Assembly (NCBI GenBank): GCA_003260075.1
Contig: QLIY01000001.1
Location: forward strand, 558,001 to 622,000
Direction of reading: 5' to 3'
Source: Phallusia mammillata
Lineage: Eukaryota > Chordata > Ascidiacea > Phlebobranchia > Ascidiidae
Length of the DNA: 64,000 bases
Under the pieces are notes generated by a model. That model did not search any database, had not been told where the DNA came from, and worked only from the letters and a program-made list of their open reading frames with translations. The position numbers were made by a program, and so were the translations under genes. Shown here piece after piece: positions 1-33,135 of the stretch (position 1 is the stretch's first letter; each line of letters begins with the position of its first letter).

Positions 1-575
1 TTACGCTCAAATGATAGAACCCAAACGTTTTGTTTAATTTGGTCAACCTAATTCTCATTAAAGCTCACCAGTTGGTAGAAATCAGTAAATTTATGTATTT
101 TTCTTTGAATCAACTGTATTATTTTGGACACAATACGTCATTTATGGAGCTCTACTGTGTAACAATGGGTTGGACAACTTGTGTTTTATTTGGATTGTTG
201 CATCACAAACATTAGATTGTGACACGAGGTATCAAGCTGTACTGCAAAACATGAGCAAAGGTTGCAAACTAGAAAAAAAAACATCCTGTTTTGGTAATAA
301 ATTAAATTTATAGGGACCCAAGAAAAAGTTTAGGCGACCCCACTTGGGGTTACGACCCACAGCTTGAAGACCACTGCTTTATAGGATTTTATGTAACATA
401 ATTGTACCTACTCGAGTTATACATAACTTCAAATGCATTCTGTTTAAATGCATGAAATTAACACATTACTTCAAATGCATTGTATCCAATAGAACATAAT
501 AAACAAATTATCAGTTAATCAGGAATGAAAACATGATGTGATCTTTGTGACTTCTGACCAATTATATTTTCACAG

Positions 576-2588
576 CCAAAGAGATCTGAGGAGCGTTACA
601 AGAAACAACTCACATCAACTTTTGCTTCACTGAGTGACAGACTGAGTGCTCCAGCTGCTCAGGTGATGTGTGGATCAGTGTTAACCTTATGTTGCTATGT
701 TGATGCTAGTTGAGACAAAAACCGCCTCACGAAACAAGTTTCCCAATAACCTATATTTTATAATAACCTATATACATGGACACTTGAATATAAACTTATG
801 TCTTATGTTGACGGCAGTTCAACTAACAAACCCTTATTCAAGAACACTTTATGAAACAAGTTATTTATTGACCTATATCCAGATATTTATTAAATCGATA
901 TCCGCAGTGGTTTGTAATAAGAAATACACATACTGAAACTGTCAGCTAAGATATATATCCAGATATTAATGTACACCGTCACCTAAAACAAAAACTTATG
1001 TAACACTTGTATACTTTTGGGATATGTACCAGTTGACAAAAAACTCACACGCATTTTACAATTTGCATCAACATCAACAAACATGTTTATTTTAATAAAA
1101 ATTAAAAAAGACTTTCTCCAAGAATATACGTGATTGTGTGAAACACACAAGGGAACCAGTTTAAGCGTGCGCCTGTTTTTGAAACTTAATGATCATGAAA
1201 TTTTAAGGTTACTAAATGTCATTGACCCCGCAGACGTTGCACGACAACCCACCGCCGGGGTCATACGAGGTCGCGAACTCGTTCCAGAAATCGCAACACA
1301 AGCGAGGAACAGCAGTACCACGCAGTAAGGAGGCTTTCAAACGAAACCGCGCTTTCCTATCGGCTTCGGACCGTTTCGCCCCACCACGTGATGTGGTTCT
1401 CGTCCAACCAGAAAAAGACACGCCAGGACCAGGTATGACGTAATAGATCAGAGATGGTGAACCACTGACCCGCGGGTCAGGAAGTGACCCACCACGTGAA
1501 TTCTAGTGACCCACTTGTAGTTTCAAAAATTTATATTGATTACCATAGGTAGAGACTAGGGAACCGCTGCTTTAAGCAACCAAAAAGGTGGGAACCGCTG
1601 ATTTGAGCCCTTTGCCAGATTGCCTATTGTCTTAAAATACAGATTGTTGAGTCAATTGTGAGGCAACAGATGTGCTTATTTAAACATACAACTTGAAACG
1701 ATTTGTTGTAACTTTGTTGACGCTGTACAGCTCCACATATTGATGGGAATCCTTGTTTTCACACATGAATTTCATAACATTAAGTGCCAGGAATCGTCTG
1801 CAGCAACAAGCTTCGTAGCATCGACATTTAATAAAATATGTGACCAACTTTGTTTTCTTTCCAAATTTTGATCTCATGTTTGACCCATTCAACTAAAAAG
1901 GTTCGCCATCCCTGTAATAGATGATGATTGTTTCGTGTTGGCAAAGCATGGTGGTAAACGATTTGGCTATTATCTTGAAGAGAAGTGAAGAGATAATGCT
2001 CGAAACCATTGGTGGGATTCAATTTTTTTAGCCGGTTCTATCACAAAAGTCATATTTTGCAGTCGGTTCTGTCACAAAAAAGTCCATTGACAGTTACCAG
2101 TAATGCTAACCGGTTCGCTGATCTCACAATTTCGTGATACGGTTTTATGGACCCGGTGCGAAACGGCTGAATCCCACCACTGGTTGAATTTGGTTAGCTA
2201 ATGCGCGATGCGTACGTCTGTTGGTTCTTGTGGTCAACCGGTCGAGCTGAGCCAAATGAATCACAACGGCAACTTTTTAACGTCCGAAACGCACATATAA
2301 TTTGATCGCTCATGACAAAGGGGCACAGCGGGCGCAACGACACACAAACGACAAACGAATCGTATCTACTTTGTCACAGCACGATAGCAGCCGAAACGGT
2401 CGCCTTCAAATTAAATTATAATAGAACAGCGATATACAACGCCACAAACTTTGGTCACGATACACGCTTGTTGAAATATTCCAAAGTACATTATTTGACT
2501 TTTTTTTTCAGGAACTTATGACCAAGAATCGATGAAAGACAAGGTGAAACTGGCTGTCATGGTAACGAAGGGAGACAGGTTCCAAGAG
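576..2588 (+). CDS. STPG2: STPG2-like sperm-tail PG-rich repeat protein, partial (3 exons)
   Basis: Three exons with compatible phases: 576-662, 1234-1432 and 2512-2588, 121 codons in total. Each is bounded by AG and GT, and the frame runs through. The protein has repeated PG-rich motifs (PPPGSYEV, then DTPGPGTYD), each followed by a basic stretch ending in an aromatic-rich segment (RAFLSASDRF, VTKGDRF). This is the sperm-tail PG-rich repeat pattern, and the order and spacing resemble the C-terminal third of vertebrate STPG2. The family is linked to ciliary or sperm axonemal structures; the exact role is not settled. Upstream exons lie left of the window. A terminal exon with another PGP-TYEL-like unit is expected after 2588 (phase 0), but I could not find one before the next promoter near 5050. 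The gene is therefore incomplete at both ends as seen here. STPG1 or another SHIPPO-repeat protein is the main alternative. Confidence 0.72.
2007..2182. mobile_element. hAT-type MITE (CCGGTTCTATCAC family), copy 1
   Basis: Ends read cattggtgggattca and tgaatcccaccactg, forming imperfect terminal inverted repeats. The body carries two or more agccggttctatcaca units and a cggttcgctgatctca motif. It is the same family as 4685-4893 and the interrupted copy at 16540-17338. A target-site duplication is not obvious. Confidence 0.7.
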
Positions 2589-3291
2589 GTAAACGTTTGA
2601 AACTTGACTTTTAAGCGCATTTCCATAGCAACTCAGTTTAACTAGAATCACCAAGCCAGGGTTGTAAGCCTGGTCGAGTATTTCGGTTTCAGGCGGGAGT
2701 TTCAATAACACGGTTTTTATTTAGACCTGACTTAACACTCGGTATCATTTTGCCGCATTCTCACCAGGCTTGGTCCAGGCGTTAAAATGAGTAATGCCGT
2801 GTTTCAGGCTTGTACTTTCGGGTTCGGGCCCCAATTTCATGCTGCTTACAGCTCTGCTCCTATTTACCAGTGTTGTAATATTTTGATGTCGTTACTTTGC
2901 TTGTGTTGGTCACTACGCGCAGGCCATTCACACATTCATGCTTGGAAAGCCAGCAGATCGCCATTGCCTGTGGCCATTCGCATAAAATCTTGTTGTGGCA
3001 ACAAAAGCGCAGCGTAAAATCGTGATCGAAAGTTGTAGTTTGTTTCCATGGTAAATACCAACAAGTTTGTAATTAATCTGACATTTAAATTATTAGCTTT
3101 CGACAAATCCTCTTGTATTCAAATCATAATCACTACTTGGTTCTTTATAAGTGGCCTGTCCTTTCGTAACCTTGTTGCGGGTATTTTTAAGTGTTTTATA
3201 ATTCGATAGCCGTGAATCACGTGCCATTAACATAAAACACCTACAAACTCGCTGCTATGCTTGCCTGTGTGGAACGGTTTGTTAAAAAATG

Positions 3292-3639
3292 CCACTATTA
3301 ATTTCAAAACAATCGGCTGCATAAAAATATTTGCTCGTTAAAATGCTTTTAGTTGTCTACTTAGGCTTTTTGACCGGTCGTTGCTATTTTACTTAACCCT
3401 CTTTGTTATCTGAACGTTTTATTCATACACAGGAACTGAAAATGCCAAAAACTTTTTGGGGGGGGGGGTACCACCATTAATTTCAAATCAATGGGCTGCA
3501 TAAAAATATTTGCTCGTTAAAAATGCTTTTAGTTGTCTACTTAGGCTTTTTGACCGATCGTTGCTATTTTACTTAACCCTCTTTGTTATGTGAACGTTTT
3601 ATTCATACACAGGAACTGAAAATGCCAAAAACTTTTTGG
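3292..3639 (+). repeat. Tandem duplication around poly-G (3458-3468)
   Basis: Copy 1 is 3292-3459 and copy 2 is 3471-3639. They differ at about six positions, including one A-run indel. Unique sequence continues after copy 2. Two of the G bases belong to the copy itself (tttttgg). Confidence 0.92.
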
Positions 3640-3812
3640 TGATATATAAATTATGTACAAATATTGCATACCGGTTGATTCTGTTTGGCCTAAGGTTTTA
3701 TACACTTGGTTTTGGATTATATTTATGTAGAGAACAGTAATCACCGGAAAACTGCGACTGTAGTGGTTGATTTCATTTTAAACTTTGTTTATTATTTTGT
3801 GTGAACAAACTT

Positions 3813-3822
3813 GGGGGGGGGG
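3813..3822 (+). repeat. Poly-G run without visible duplicate
   Basis: Ten G between acaaactt and caacttag. I found no repeated flank, so it differs from the others. Confidence 0.7.
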
Positions 3823-4684
3823 CAACTTAGTCCTCTGCTTGCCAACACTTTGCTGCGCGGAACATTTAATGCGACCTTACATAACCCAGTAACCCCTGTG
3901 CTCGACTCGGGAAGAACTGCGACAGCCAAACAAGCGTTCCTGTTGGGAGTTTAACATTATCACTTCGAACTTTTAAATAAATATTTCCTCACTGTGCACT
4001 ACGTGCTTTGCACTGTGACCATTAAAAAGTTTCACTACATGTTGTTGTCTTGGTTTTTAATTCACGCTCCACAAGTGCACCATGTCTTTTATAATTCCAG
4101 CGTTTTTGTTGTTGTTTAAATATTTGGCTATTTAAGTATTTTGTAGAAAATTTTTGTTTAAATGTGTGCACTACAAATATACATTTTCTATCGATTTGTA
4201 AGTGGTGTAAACCATAATTTGCATACACAGCATTTTTTGAAAATACAAAGTTTTCATTTTGTTTACAAGTTTAAACACAATTCAAATTCTTTATTGCTTC
4301 ACGACAACTTCTTTCCAATCTGATATAAGGGTCGAACTAATGCATTTGTAATTGCTGGCGACTTTTGCTTGTTTGAAACTCAAACACAATGAGTTCGCTT
4401 CTGCGTGAAACTTCGTTTGTGTCCGATTTCGTAACAGGATTAAACTCAAATATGAAATAAGTGCAAAAACACGATTTATTTTACGCGTGTCCGTTCAAAC
4501 GGCTATCTGTCAAAAATTGTAGCACAAAAACAGAAGATACTGTTCGTCAATTTACAAAAATCAGCAGCTATTGACGAACTGAAGTCAATATGGGCCAACT
4601 TGTTGTTATTATTCAAAAGTCAATTTGTATAGCTTTGAATTAAAACCTAGGACTGAGTGTAAGTATGTTTTAATTACATTTATG

Positions 4685-4893
4685 CAGTGGTGGGATTCAT
4701 TTTTTTGTCAGCCGGTTCTATCACAAAGTCGTATTTTTCAGTCGGTTCTATCACAAAAGTTATATTTTTCAGCCAGTTCTGTTACAAAAAGTCCATTGAC
4801 AGTAATCAGTAATGCTAACCGGTTCGCTGATCTCATAAAATTTCGTGAGACGGTTCTAGGGAACCGGTGCGAACCGGCTGAATCCAACCACTG
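4685..4893. mobile_element. hAT-type MITE, copy 2, perfect 8-bp target duplication
   Basis: Terminal inverted repeats cagtggtgggattca and tgaatccaaccactg, 209 bp, non-coding. The 8-bp sequence catttatg lies immediately on each side (4677-4684 and 4894-4901). An 8-bp duplication together with CAGTGG-type ends identifies a hAT-superfamily non-autonomous element. Sequence similarity to 2007-2182 is clear along the whole body. Confidence 0.88.
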
Positions 4894-5039
4894 CATTTAT
4901 GTCGAACTGTTAAGCATTTACGCCCAAAGTACATTAGGAAAGTTTTCCGCTGCGTGTCGGCAAAGAGCAGCCTGTAGTGAGTTTTTGCGGTGGGCGCGGC
5001 GTAGTAGTAGTAGTGAAGTGGGACTTACGTCATCCGGTT

Positions 5040-5300
5040 TGTAGTAAACACGGCCGGCTGGCAAGCGGCGGCGACGATTTTGTTTTCAACCAATGCACGC
5101 CGAGCGTGACGCTACGCGATCAAAACGCTCAATGAAGCGACGCGCGAGGAAAAAGTCGACAAAGTCACGTGACCGAGCGTTTTTCGTTTTCCTTCCCTGC
5201 TCGTCATTTGCCCGAATTCGTTGCTGTCCGATGTTTGCTGACAAAACGGTGTCGGTTAGTTCAAATTCTTACGTATATTCAAGCGGGCGTTGGTCTTTAT
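5040..5300 (+). promoter_or_regulatory. Probable FAM117 promoter / 5' UTR, CpG-rich
   Basis: A local GC- and CpG-rich island in AT-rich surroundings, about 450-700 bp upstream of the first recognisable FAM117 coding exon. It contains several CG dinucleotides and a CACGTG E-box in tcacgtgacc (about 5165). No TATA box is obvious. A 69-codon reading frame here is arginine-rich and looks like 5' UTR rather than protein. The transcription start is inferred from composition and position only. Confidence 0.4.
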
Positions 5301-5742
5301 GAAATATTAAGTAACTTTATCGCCAAACTTTACTATTTTACTTTGAAAAATAGCTTTGATTTGTTTGCATTTCTACTTGTTTATGGATTTAAATTGCCAC
5401 TGCTATAAACTTTAAACTTTTGGTTGTATTCTTTGATTTGTGTAACTTGTTACCTGTTTATTACAAGTTTTAAACTGTTAATGATATGTAAATGATAAAT
5501 TAGCCTTAAGCAGCATCCATTAGCCTGCACTAAAGTTGTTGAGGCAAATTTAGATCAGTAAATTACCTGAATACAGAATCAATTTTTTTGTGTTGTTTTG
5601 CATGTTAAAACTGCAGTTATCTTGACAAGCTTAATGTGATATGAATGTTTCTTTGAATTTACACAGGTATGGTACCACCTTGATATTGTAGAAGTTTGCA
5701 AACTATAGGTGTTGTCTGCTTACAGCTAACTTTTTCCAATAT

Positions 5743-27928
<22,186 letters not shown>

Positions 27929-30900
27929 CGTGTGCAGCAGACCGTGTCGACGTTTGTGGCGTAATAAAGCGGCGTTGTTTCGCGCCAAAACTTGTTCCAC
28001 CTTGTTTCAAAATATTTTTTTGTTATTTTTTCGATTTTTTTGCCTTTTCCAAGTTTTTTATCCAACCGCGCAGGAGTCGTGGCTTCAAGGCTTTTTTTTT
28101 TTCAGTTTTGTTGCGTTGTTTTGTGACGTTTCTTGCATATATTAGTTCTTGTGTGGTTCTTTGGTTTGTTTGCGTTCGATAAATGTCGCCTAGCAACGGC
28201 AGGCGTGGGGGGACGCCCTCAAACATTTGTAAATATGGATGTTGTTTCAACAAACCCACGGCGCCCGACCAAACCTCGCATTGATTTTTTACCTTTTCAC
28301 ACCAGTGCGATCCAAAGGTTGACACGATGTTTGCATTTTATCGCACGTGGCATATGTAAAATGGGACACACACGTATGTTGGGTGTCAGAAACCACAAAA
28401 ACTACTATTTCTCACAAATATTCCGCTTAACGCTTACATATCTGGGCGATGACGTCACCATCTGATGCGCTCTATGACGTCACACAGCCCTGGTGAGCGC
28501 TCCGTTTGACCTCGCGTATCTGGTTTGATGGAAAATGGGAAGATAACAAGGTTCCTTATCACATCTGCTGCTGCAAGCAATCTCACATGGCTCGAATACT
28601 TCCCTATCTCACCCAACACTCGATCCATTCCAATTCCACAATGACCCTTTGTTGTTTACAATGAGAATGAATGGCTTTATATTACGTAACAAAGGCGGTG
28701 GTTTACATTCCGGCAATTAGGTTTCGAATAAATTTAATCTGTAACGAATTGCAACGAATATTTTGCTGAGTTCAAATCTTGGACTAATTGAGATTGTACC
28801 AGACTGTAAATACCTCTTCTGTGTAAATGAACGCACGACAATTTGATGGTTTTGTCGTTTTACCTTTCGAAGTTAGCAACGGTTTGTGAAATGTTGTGTC
28901 TTGTACATAAACCCTTCGCTTTCTGTACATATCAGGTCGCGTAAGTGCTAAACGGTGCCTACTCACTAGAAACAGTTAAAATCTACTGGCTAAATGTACT
29001 GATTCAAAGTGGTTGCGCTTTAAACTAAACCTCCTTTCTTGCGTAACAATAGCGGTTTGTTGCGTCAACGGTTTTGCAGGCTTGGAACGGTTTTTGCTCC
29101 GAGCTTCGTGCGCTAAGTTGTGTTGTAAATTGTTTACTTGAAGTCAACTATACTTGCCATCTGGCTGTCAGTTTTAATTCGCGCTTATAGCTATATACCA
29201 CAATTTGGACACGGCTGATTGCACGTTGCTCGTTGGGCAACCCGCTCCAAGCCTACACACAAAACCTTCCTCCTGTGCACTGAGGTGGGGAAATGCGATA
29301 AAAGCGTTAAGTTAGGCGGTGTAACGAGCAAGGTGGATTGATGCGATGTTTCAATACGAAGGTGTAACCGCCCATCCTTTGCCCATCATTGTTTCCACTA
29401 CTTTATCCGTTGACCGATTTTGTTTGCAAAGACCTTTCCCTTTCTCGCTATACTCAATGTTTGTTTGTGGTTTTGATAAAACGGGTTTGAAACCGCAGAA
29501 GTATTTGGAAACTATTATACAGTTCATTACTAGTACAAAATATCGTTCGAAAAATGTGTTTTTTAACTTTTTTACAGTCGCTATAAAAGTGCTATTTCAG
29601 TTGCAAATAACATGGTTTGATTTTTTCTTTACGCAAACTCCATGTTGGTGTTCAGACACTAATTGTTTCATTAAACTCGTTTGCATGTTTCATGTTTACT
29701 ACCCAGAACTTCGGAAGACTTCGGTGTGTTTCGGAAAATGTATTGTGACGTCACAAAGTGTGTGTTGGCATTTTTTGAACGGCGCTAGTTCAGTTGTCGT
29801 TGACTTGTGATGTTAAGTTTTTGTTATTTTGTCCCTTTTCGAATTACTTTTGTGTTGGTTATGCGTTGCTGCACCCCCTGTTTCACCTCACAACCCCATT
29901 TTTACCCTCAAAACCTCTGTTTTACCCCAAAGCCCTATTTTTACCCCCAAACCCCCTCGAAATCTACTTCCTGTCACCTGGAAACCGGGAATTTCCCTTG
30001 TGCTCCTTTGAATATTTCCGAGAAATAAAAATTTTACAAACATTTTGCTTGTTTTCAACCGGAGGCTTGTAGTTCTACAGTGCTCTTTGGCGACTATTGT
30101 GTCAGAAAATCTACATGAAACACTGGATCATTGGTTCCCAACCTTTTTTGACAAATTCCTTCCCTAACAATTCAAAACATGTTTATCCCTCCCTAAGTTA
30201 ATGCTAAACCCTACAAACATCATTTAAAATTGGGTCTTTTATCAACTTCACAGGTTATATTTCCTGACCTTGTTAGTGTATATTTACAAACCACATGTAA
30301 AAAGTAAATTCCTCCCCTCTATGTTTCAAAATTTCCCCAGGTTTGAAACCGCTTACCTCAAACTGAAAAAATAGCTTGCCATTGGAGAGTTGGTGTGTAG
30401 TAAATAGATTCGATGCGAACATTTTACCAATCGCTGCTGTCTTCATTAGGTGTTTTTTGACCAAATCAATTTTCGTTTATTTGAAACTCTAATTTGTAAA
30501 ACCTTAAAAAGTAACAAAACTCGCTTGCAAACAGAAACATGTGGAAGTAATGACCTTGAAATGATTTTGTAGGTCATTCGGATCGCAGCTGCCTCAGTAT
30601 TTTAACAAACCAGCAGTTAGCCCAAGATGAGCACCTGCCGTTTATGTGCAGGGCAGAACTAAAAGAAATGCTTCCGCGAACTCTCTAACCTCGTGCAGGT
30701 TTTCGCCAAACAAGGCAAATACCACTTCACCGACTCTGTATCGCCGCTTGGTGGCCAATACACCACTTGTAAGTTATATTTTTGTCCTTTTCAGCTTAGG
30801 GTGACAACATATTTAGAAATACTTTGACCACCCCGCTTTATTGATAAGAAGCTTATAGTGGACCTATTTAAAACACCTCTCGTTAAAACCTGGTCATCTA

Positions 30901-31607
30901 AAAATAAGTAGGAAGTAGGCTACAACCTTTTAAGTGCTATTAGGTTAAATATCTGATCAGCTTTAGATTTTAGAGAACTACAAACTTTAAAATATATCGT
31001 GATGATCACTTCGTTTTTGCTGGGGTTTATATTAATAAAACGGTAAGTGTGTCTTTGCAGAACAGTAATCAGGATAGACTACATACTGTCAACTTTATTT
31101 CGAACAGAATTTTGTCATTGAAAATTACAGACCTGGCAAGTTTGAGTTATTGTTTTCACGACTGATCGCTTATTGTGAAGTAGTTTTTCGAAAATGCCCA
31201 TGATGCAAAATGTGAGCAAGGTATGTTACCTGAAGAATAACAATCATTCAGCTACGCGTCTTCACCATTTAAGATACAATTTAATTTTTTAGTGCTGCGA
31301 TTTATTGCATTTTTTATTCAAAGCATTCGTGCAAAACCAGGAAATATGCAAAAACATTCCAGCAATTTATTCATGCGTGCAATTTTGTTGGCAATATTTT
31401 TTTCGAAGCGGGGAGTAAATTTTGCCCGTAGTTTTCAGTCACACGTGGTTAATGCTTGAAAGTAGAAGCACAAGGTTTGCAAAACTATTAGTGTGAAAAC
31501 CTAACTTGTGTATTAAAATTTACGACAGTTAATGTGAATTACAACTAAAGGGACCTCAGTGAAGCCGTGATCATTAGTGAGCGGAGAGGAATCGAACAAT
31601 TTGAAAA
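27929..31607. other. FAM117 3' flank to SNU13 intergenic
   Basis: After the FAM117 stop there is T-rich sequence, probably 3' UTR. No recognisable gene follows; the 154-codon frame at 29346-29810 has no motif and atypical composition. About 29870-29965 is a C-rich tract of imperfect ttttacccccaaa units. About 30132-30350 carries one end of a hAT-like element (cattggttcccaacc). The SNU13 promoter should lie just left of 31608; no TATA box is evident. Confidence 0.5.
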
Positions 31608-32823
31608 ATGGTAAAATATACTTTGCACTATTTTTGCACCAGATTTTAGAGTAGTTATATTTTTGCCAAATATTATAGTTTTTCTATTTTATGCTTTGAA
31701 AACTTTTAATTATGAATGTATATAATTTAAACACTGTGTCAAGTTTATAGAGCTCTATAAACTTGATATTATGCCTGGCAGCAATAGCTTACATATTAAA
31801 AAGCTGTATGTGGATCTCACATGTATAAATGATGTTTTTATGCAGACTGGCATAAATCCCAAAGCTTATCCTTTGGCCAATGATGGTTTGACAAAAACAA
31901 TTTTGGATTTGATGCAACAAGCGGCAAATTATAAACAGCTTCGCAAGGGTGCAAATGAAGGTAAATCACAATAAGTTCAATAACCAGTATAACAAATCTT
32001 TTTTAGAAAATAAGTTTAAAATACAATGTTGTAATAATATAAGCAATGTTTAGGAATACATACAAAGTTGTGATACTTTCTTTTCACCATGACACCATTT
32101 TGTTGGCTACTAAATTTTACATTATTGAATTGTGTTTTAATAAGCTGGTTTTTAACATATTCTTAAATGTGAGACTTTTTTAGCAACGAAAACATTGAAT
32201 CGTGGAATATCTGAGCTGATTGTTCTGGCTGCCGATGCAGAACCATTGGAAATTTTGCTTCACCTTCCATTATTGTGTGAAGATAAAAATGTCCCATATG
32301 TGTTTGTGCCCTCAAAACAAAGTATGTAACAAATATATTTTAACAAATTGACACTTGGCAAACTATACAGTAACTTTGTAAAAGCTGTTGTAACATTTTT
32401 CTAACACTACATGTTTTTCAACATAACTTTGGATTTTTTGGAAAAATATTAACTAGCTGAGAAAATTGGCGAATATATCAGAAGTAGGATAAAAAGTAAT
32501 ATTTATTTTTAAAAAATGTTTGTTTATTTTTGTTGTGATTTTAAAATTTTCATTAATATTTAATTAGGTTGAAGATATTGACATTGTGGGAAATTGTTGG
32601 CTGAAGAAACGTTGTGTATAAATGTCTTATCAATTTTTAAAATATTTAAACCATTTCAATTGAAAGAATATTAGTAACTGAAGTTTTTTTCCTCCCAGGT
32701 TTGGGACGAGCTTGTGGCGTTTCTCGTCCAGTAATTGCTGGATCGATAACTGTCAAGGAAGGATCTCAGTTGAAATCACAAATCGACAGTTTGAAAAATA
32801 ACATCGAAAAACTGCTTGTGTAA
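31608..32823 (+). CDS. SNU13: SNU13 / 15.5K / NHP2L1, U4 snRNP and box C/D snoRNP core protein
   Basis: Four exons: 31608-31610 (ATG only, followed at once by gtaaaa), 31846-31960, 32184-32321 and 32699-32823 (TAA). The product is 126 aa, against 128 in human. Unmistakable blocks include [52 protein letters not shown] and [13 protein letters not shown], spanning the whole L7Ae/L30e/S12e domain. The protein binds kink-turn RNA in U4 snRNA and box C/D snoRNAs in the nucleus, nucleating U4/U6.U5 tri-snRNP and C/D snoRNP assembly. The RNA-contacting RKGANEATK motif is intact. The start is inferred from phase: ATG joins ACT-GGC-ATA-AAT to give [10 protein letters not shown], matching the family N-terminus. 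An upstream in-frame ATG at 31771 lies inside intron 1 and would add unrelated residues. Confidence 0.97.
31739..31766. repeat. 28-bp perfect palindrome in SNU13 intron 1
   Basis: The 14-nt arm tcaagtttatagag is followed directly by its exact reverse complement, with no spacer. The core agagctct resembles the terminus of the GAAACGT repeat family seen near 34340 (agagctctataaa), so it may be two element ends back to back. Confidence 0.85.
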
Positions 32824-33135
32824 AAATGTGATGTTAATACTGCCATCGTGTGTTGTAATTTCAATTGTCACTGTCAATACAACATGAACAATCACATTGT
32901 TTGATTCTCTTGTTTGGAACAATCTCATTGTTATTATCTCTGCTAGTTTTGCTGAGTAGAAACTCAAATAGCCTTTGTTGCTGGCATCAACTTGGGTTGG
33001 TATTTTCTTTTGATTTATTCAAACAGGTTTTTATGTTGAAGTTGAGTTTGTTGTTTGTCCGTTCAAGGGAATAATGTCTGGAAATGTTAAATCATATTTG
33101 AGACATTTATTCCGTGCATAAAAAAGGGTCGCCAG
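32824..33135. other. Convergent 3' gap between SNU13 and the unknown gene
   Basis: About 310 bp separate the SNU13 stop from the stop of the minus-strand gene. The two 3' UTRs must abut or overlap. No other feature was seen. Confidence 0.5.

Larger units (their letters stand above)
2589..5039. other. STPG2 to FAM117 interval, mostly repeats
   Basis: No convincing exon was found. The stretch holds GC-richer repeat-like sequence at about 2640-2830 (with motifs shared with about 49300-49380), a poly-G tandem duplication at 3292-3639, a lone poly-G run at 3813-3822, and a hAT-type MITE at 4685-4893. The last exon and 3' UTR of the STPG2-like gene should lie here if the gene is intact. Confidence 0.5.

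Noticed and set aside
4625..5044. 139-codon frame before FAM117
   Set aside because: It reads through the hAT MITE at 4685-4893, so it is not a conserved protein.
29346..29810. 154-codon frame between FAM117 and SNU13
   Set aside because: Hydrophobic-rich, T-rich composition with no recognisable domain; it looks like chance in T-rich DNA.
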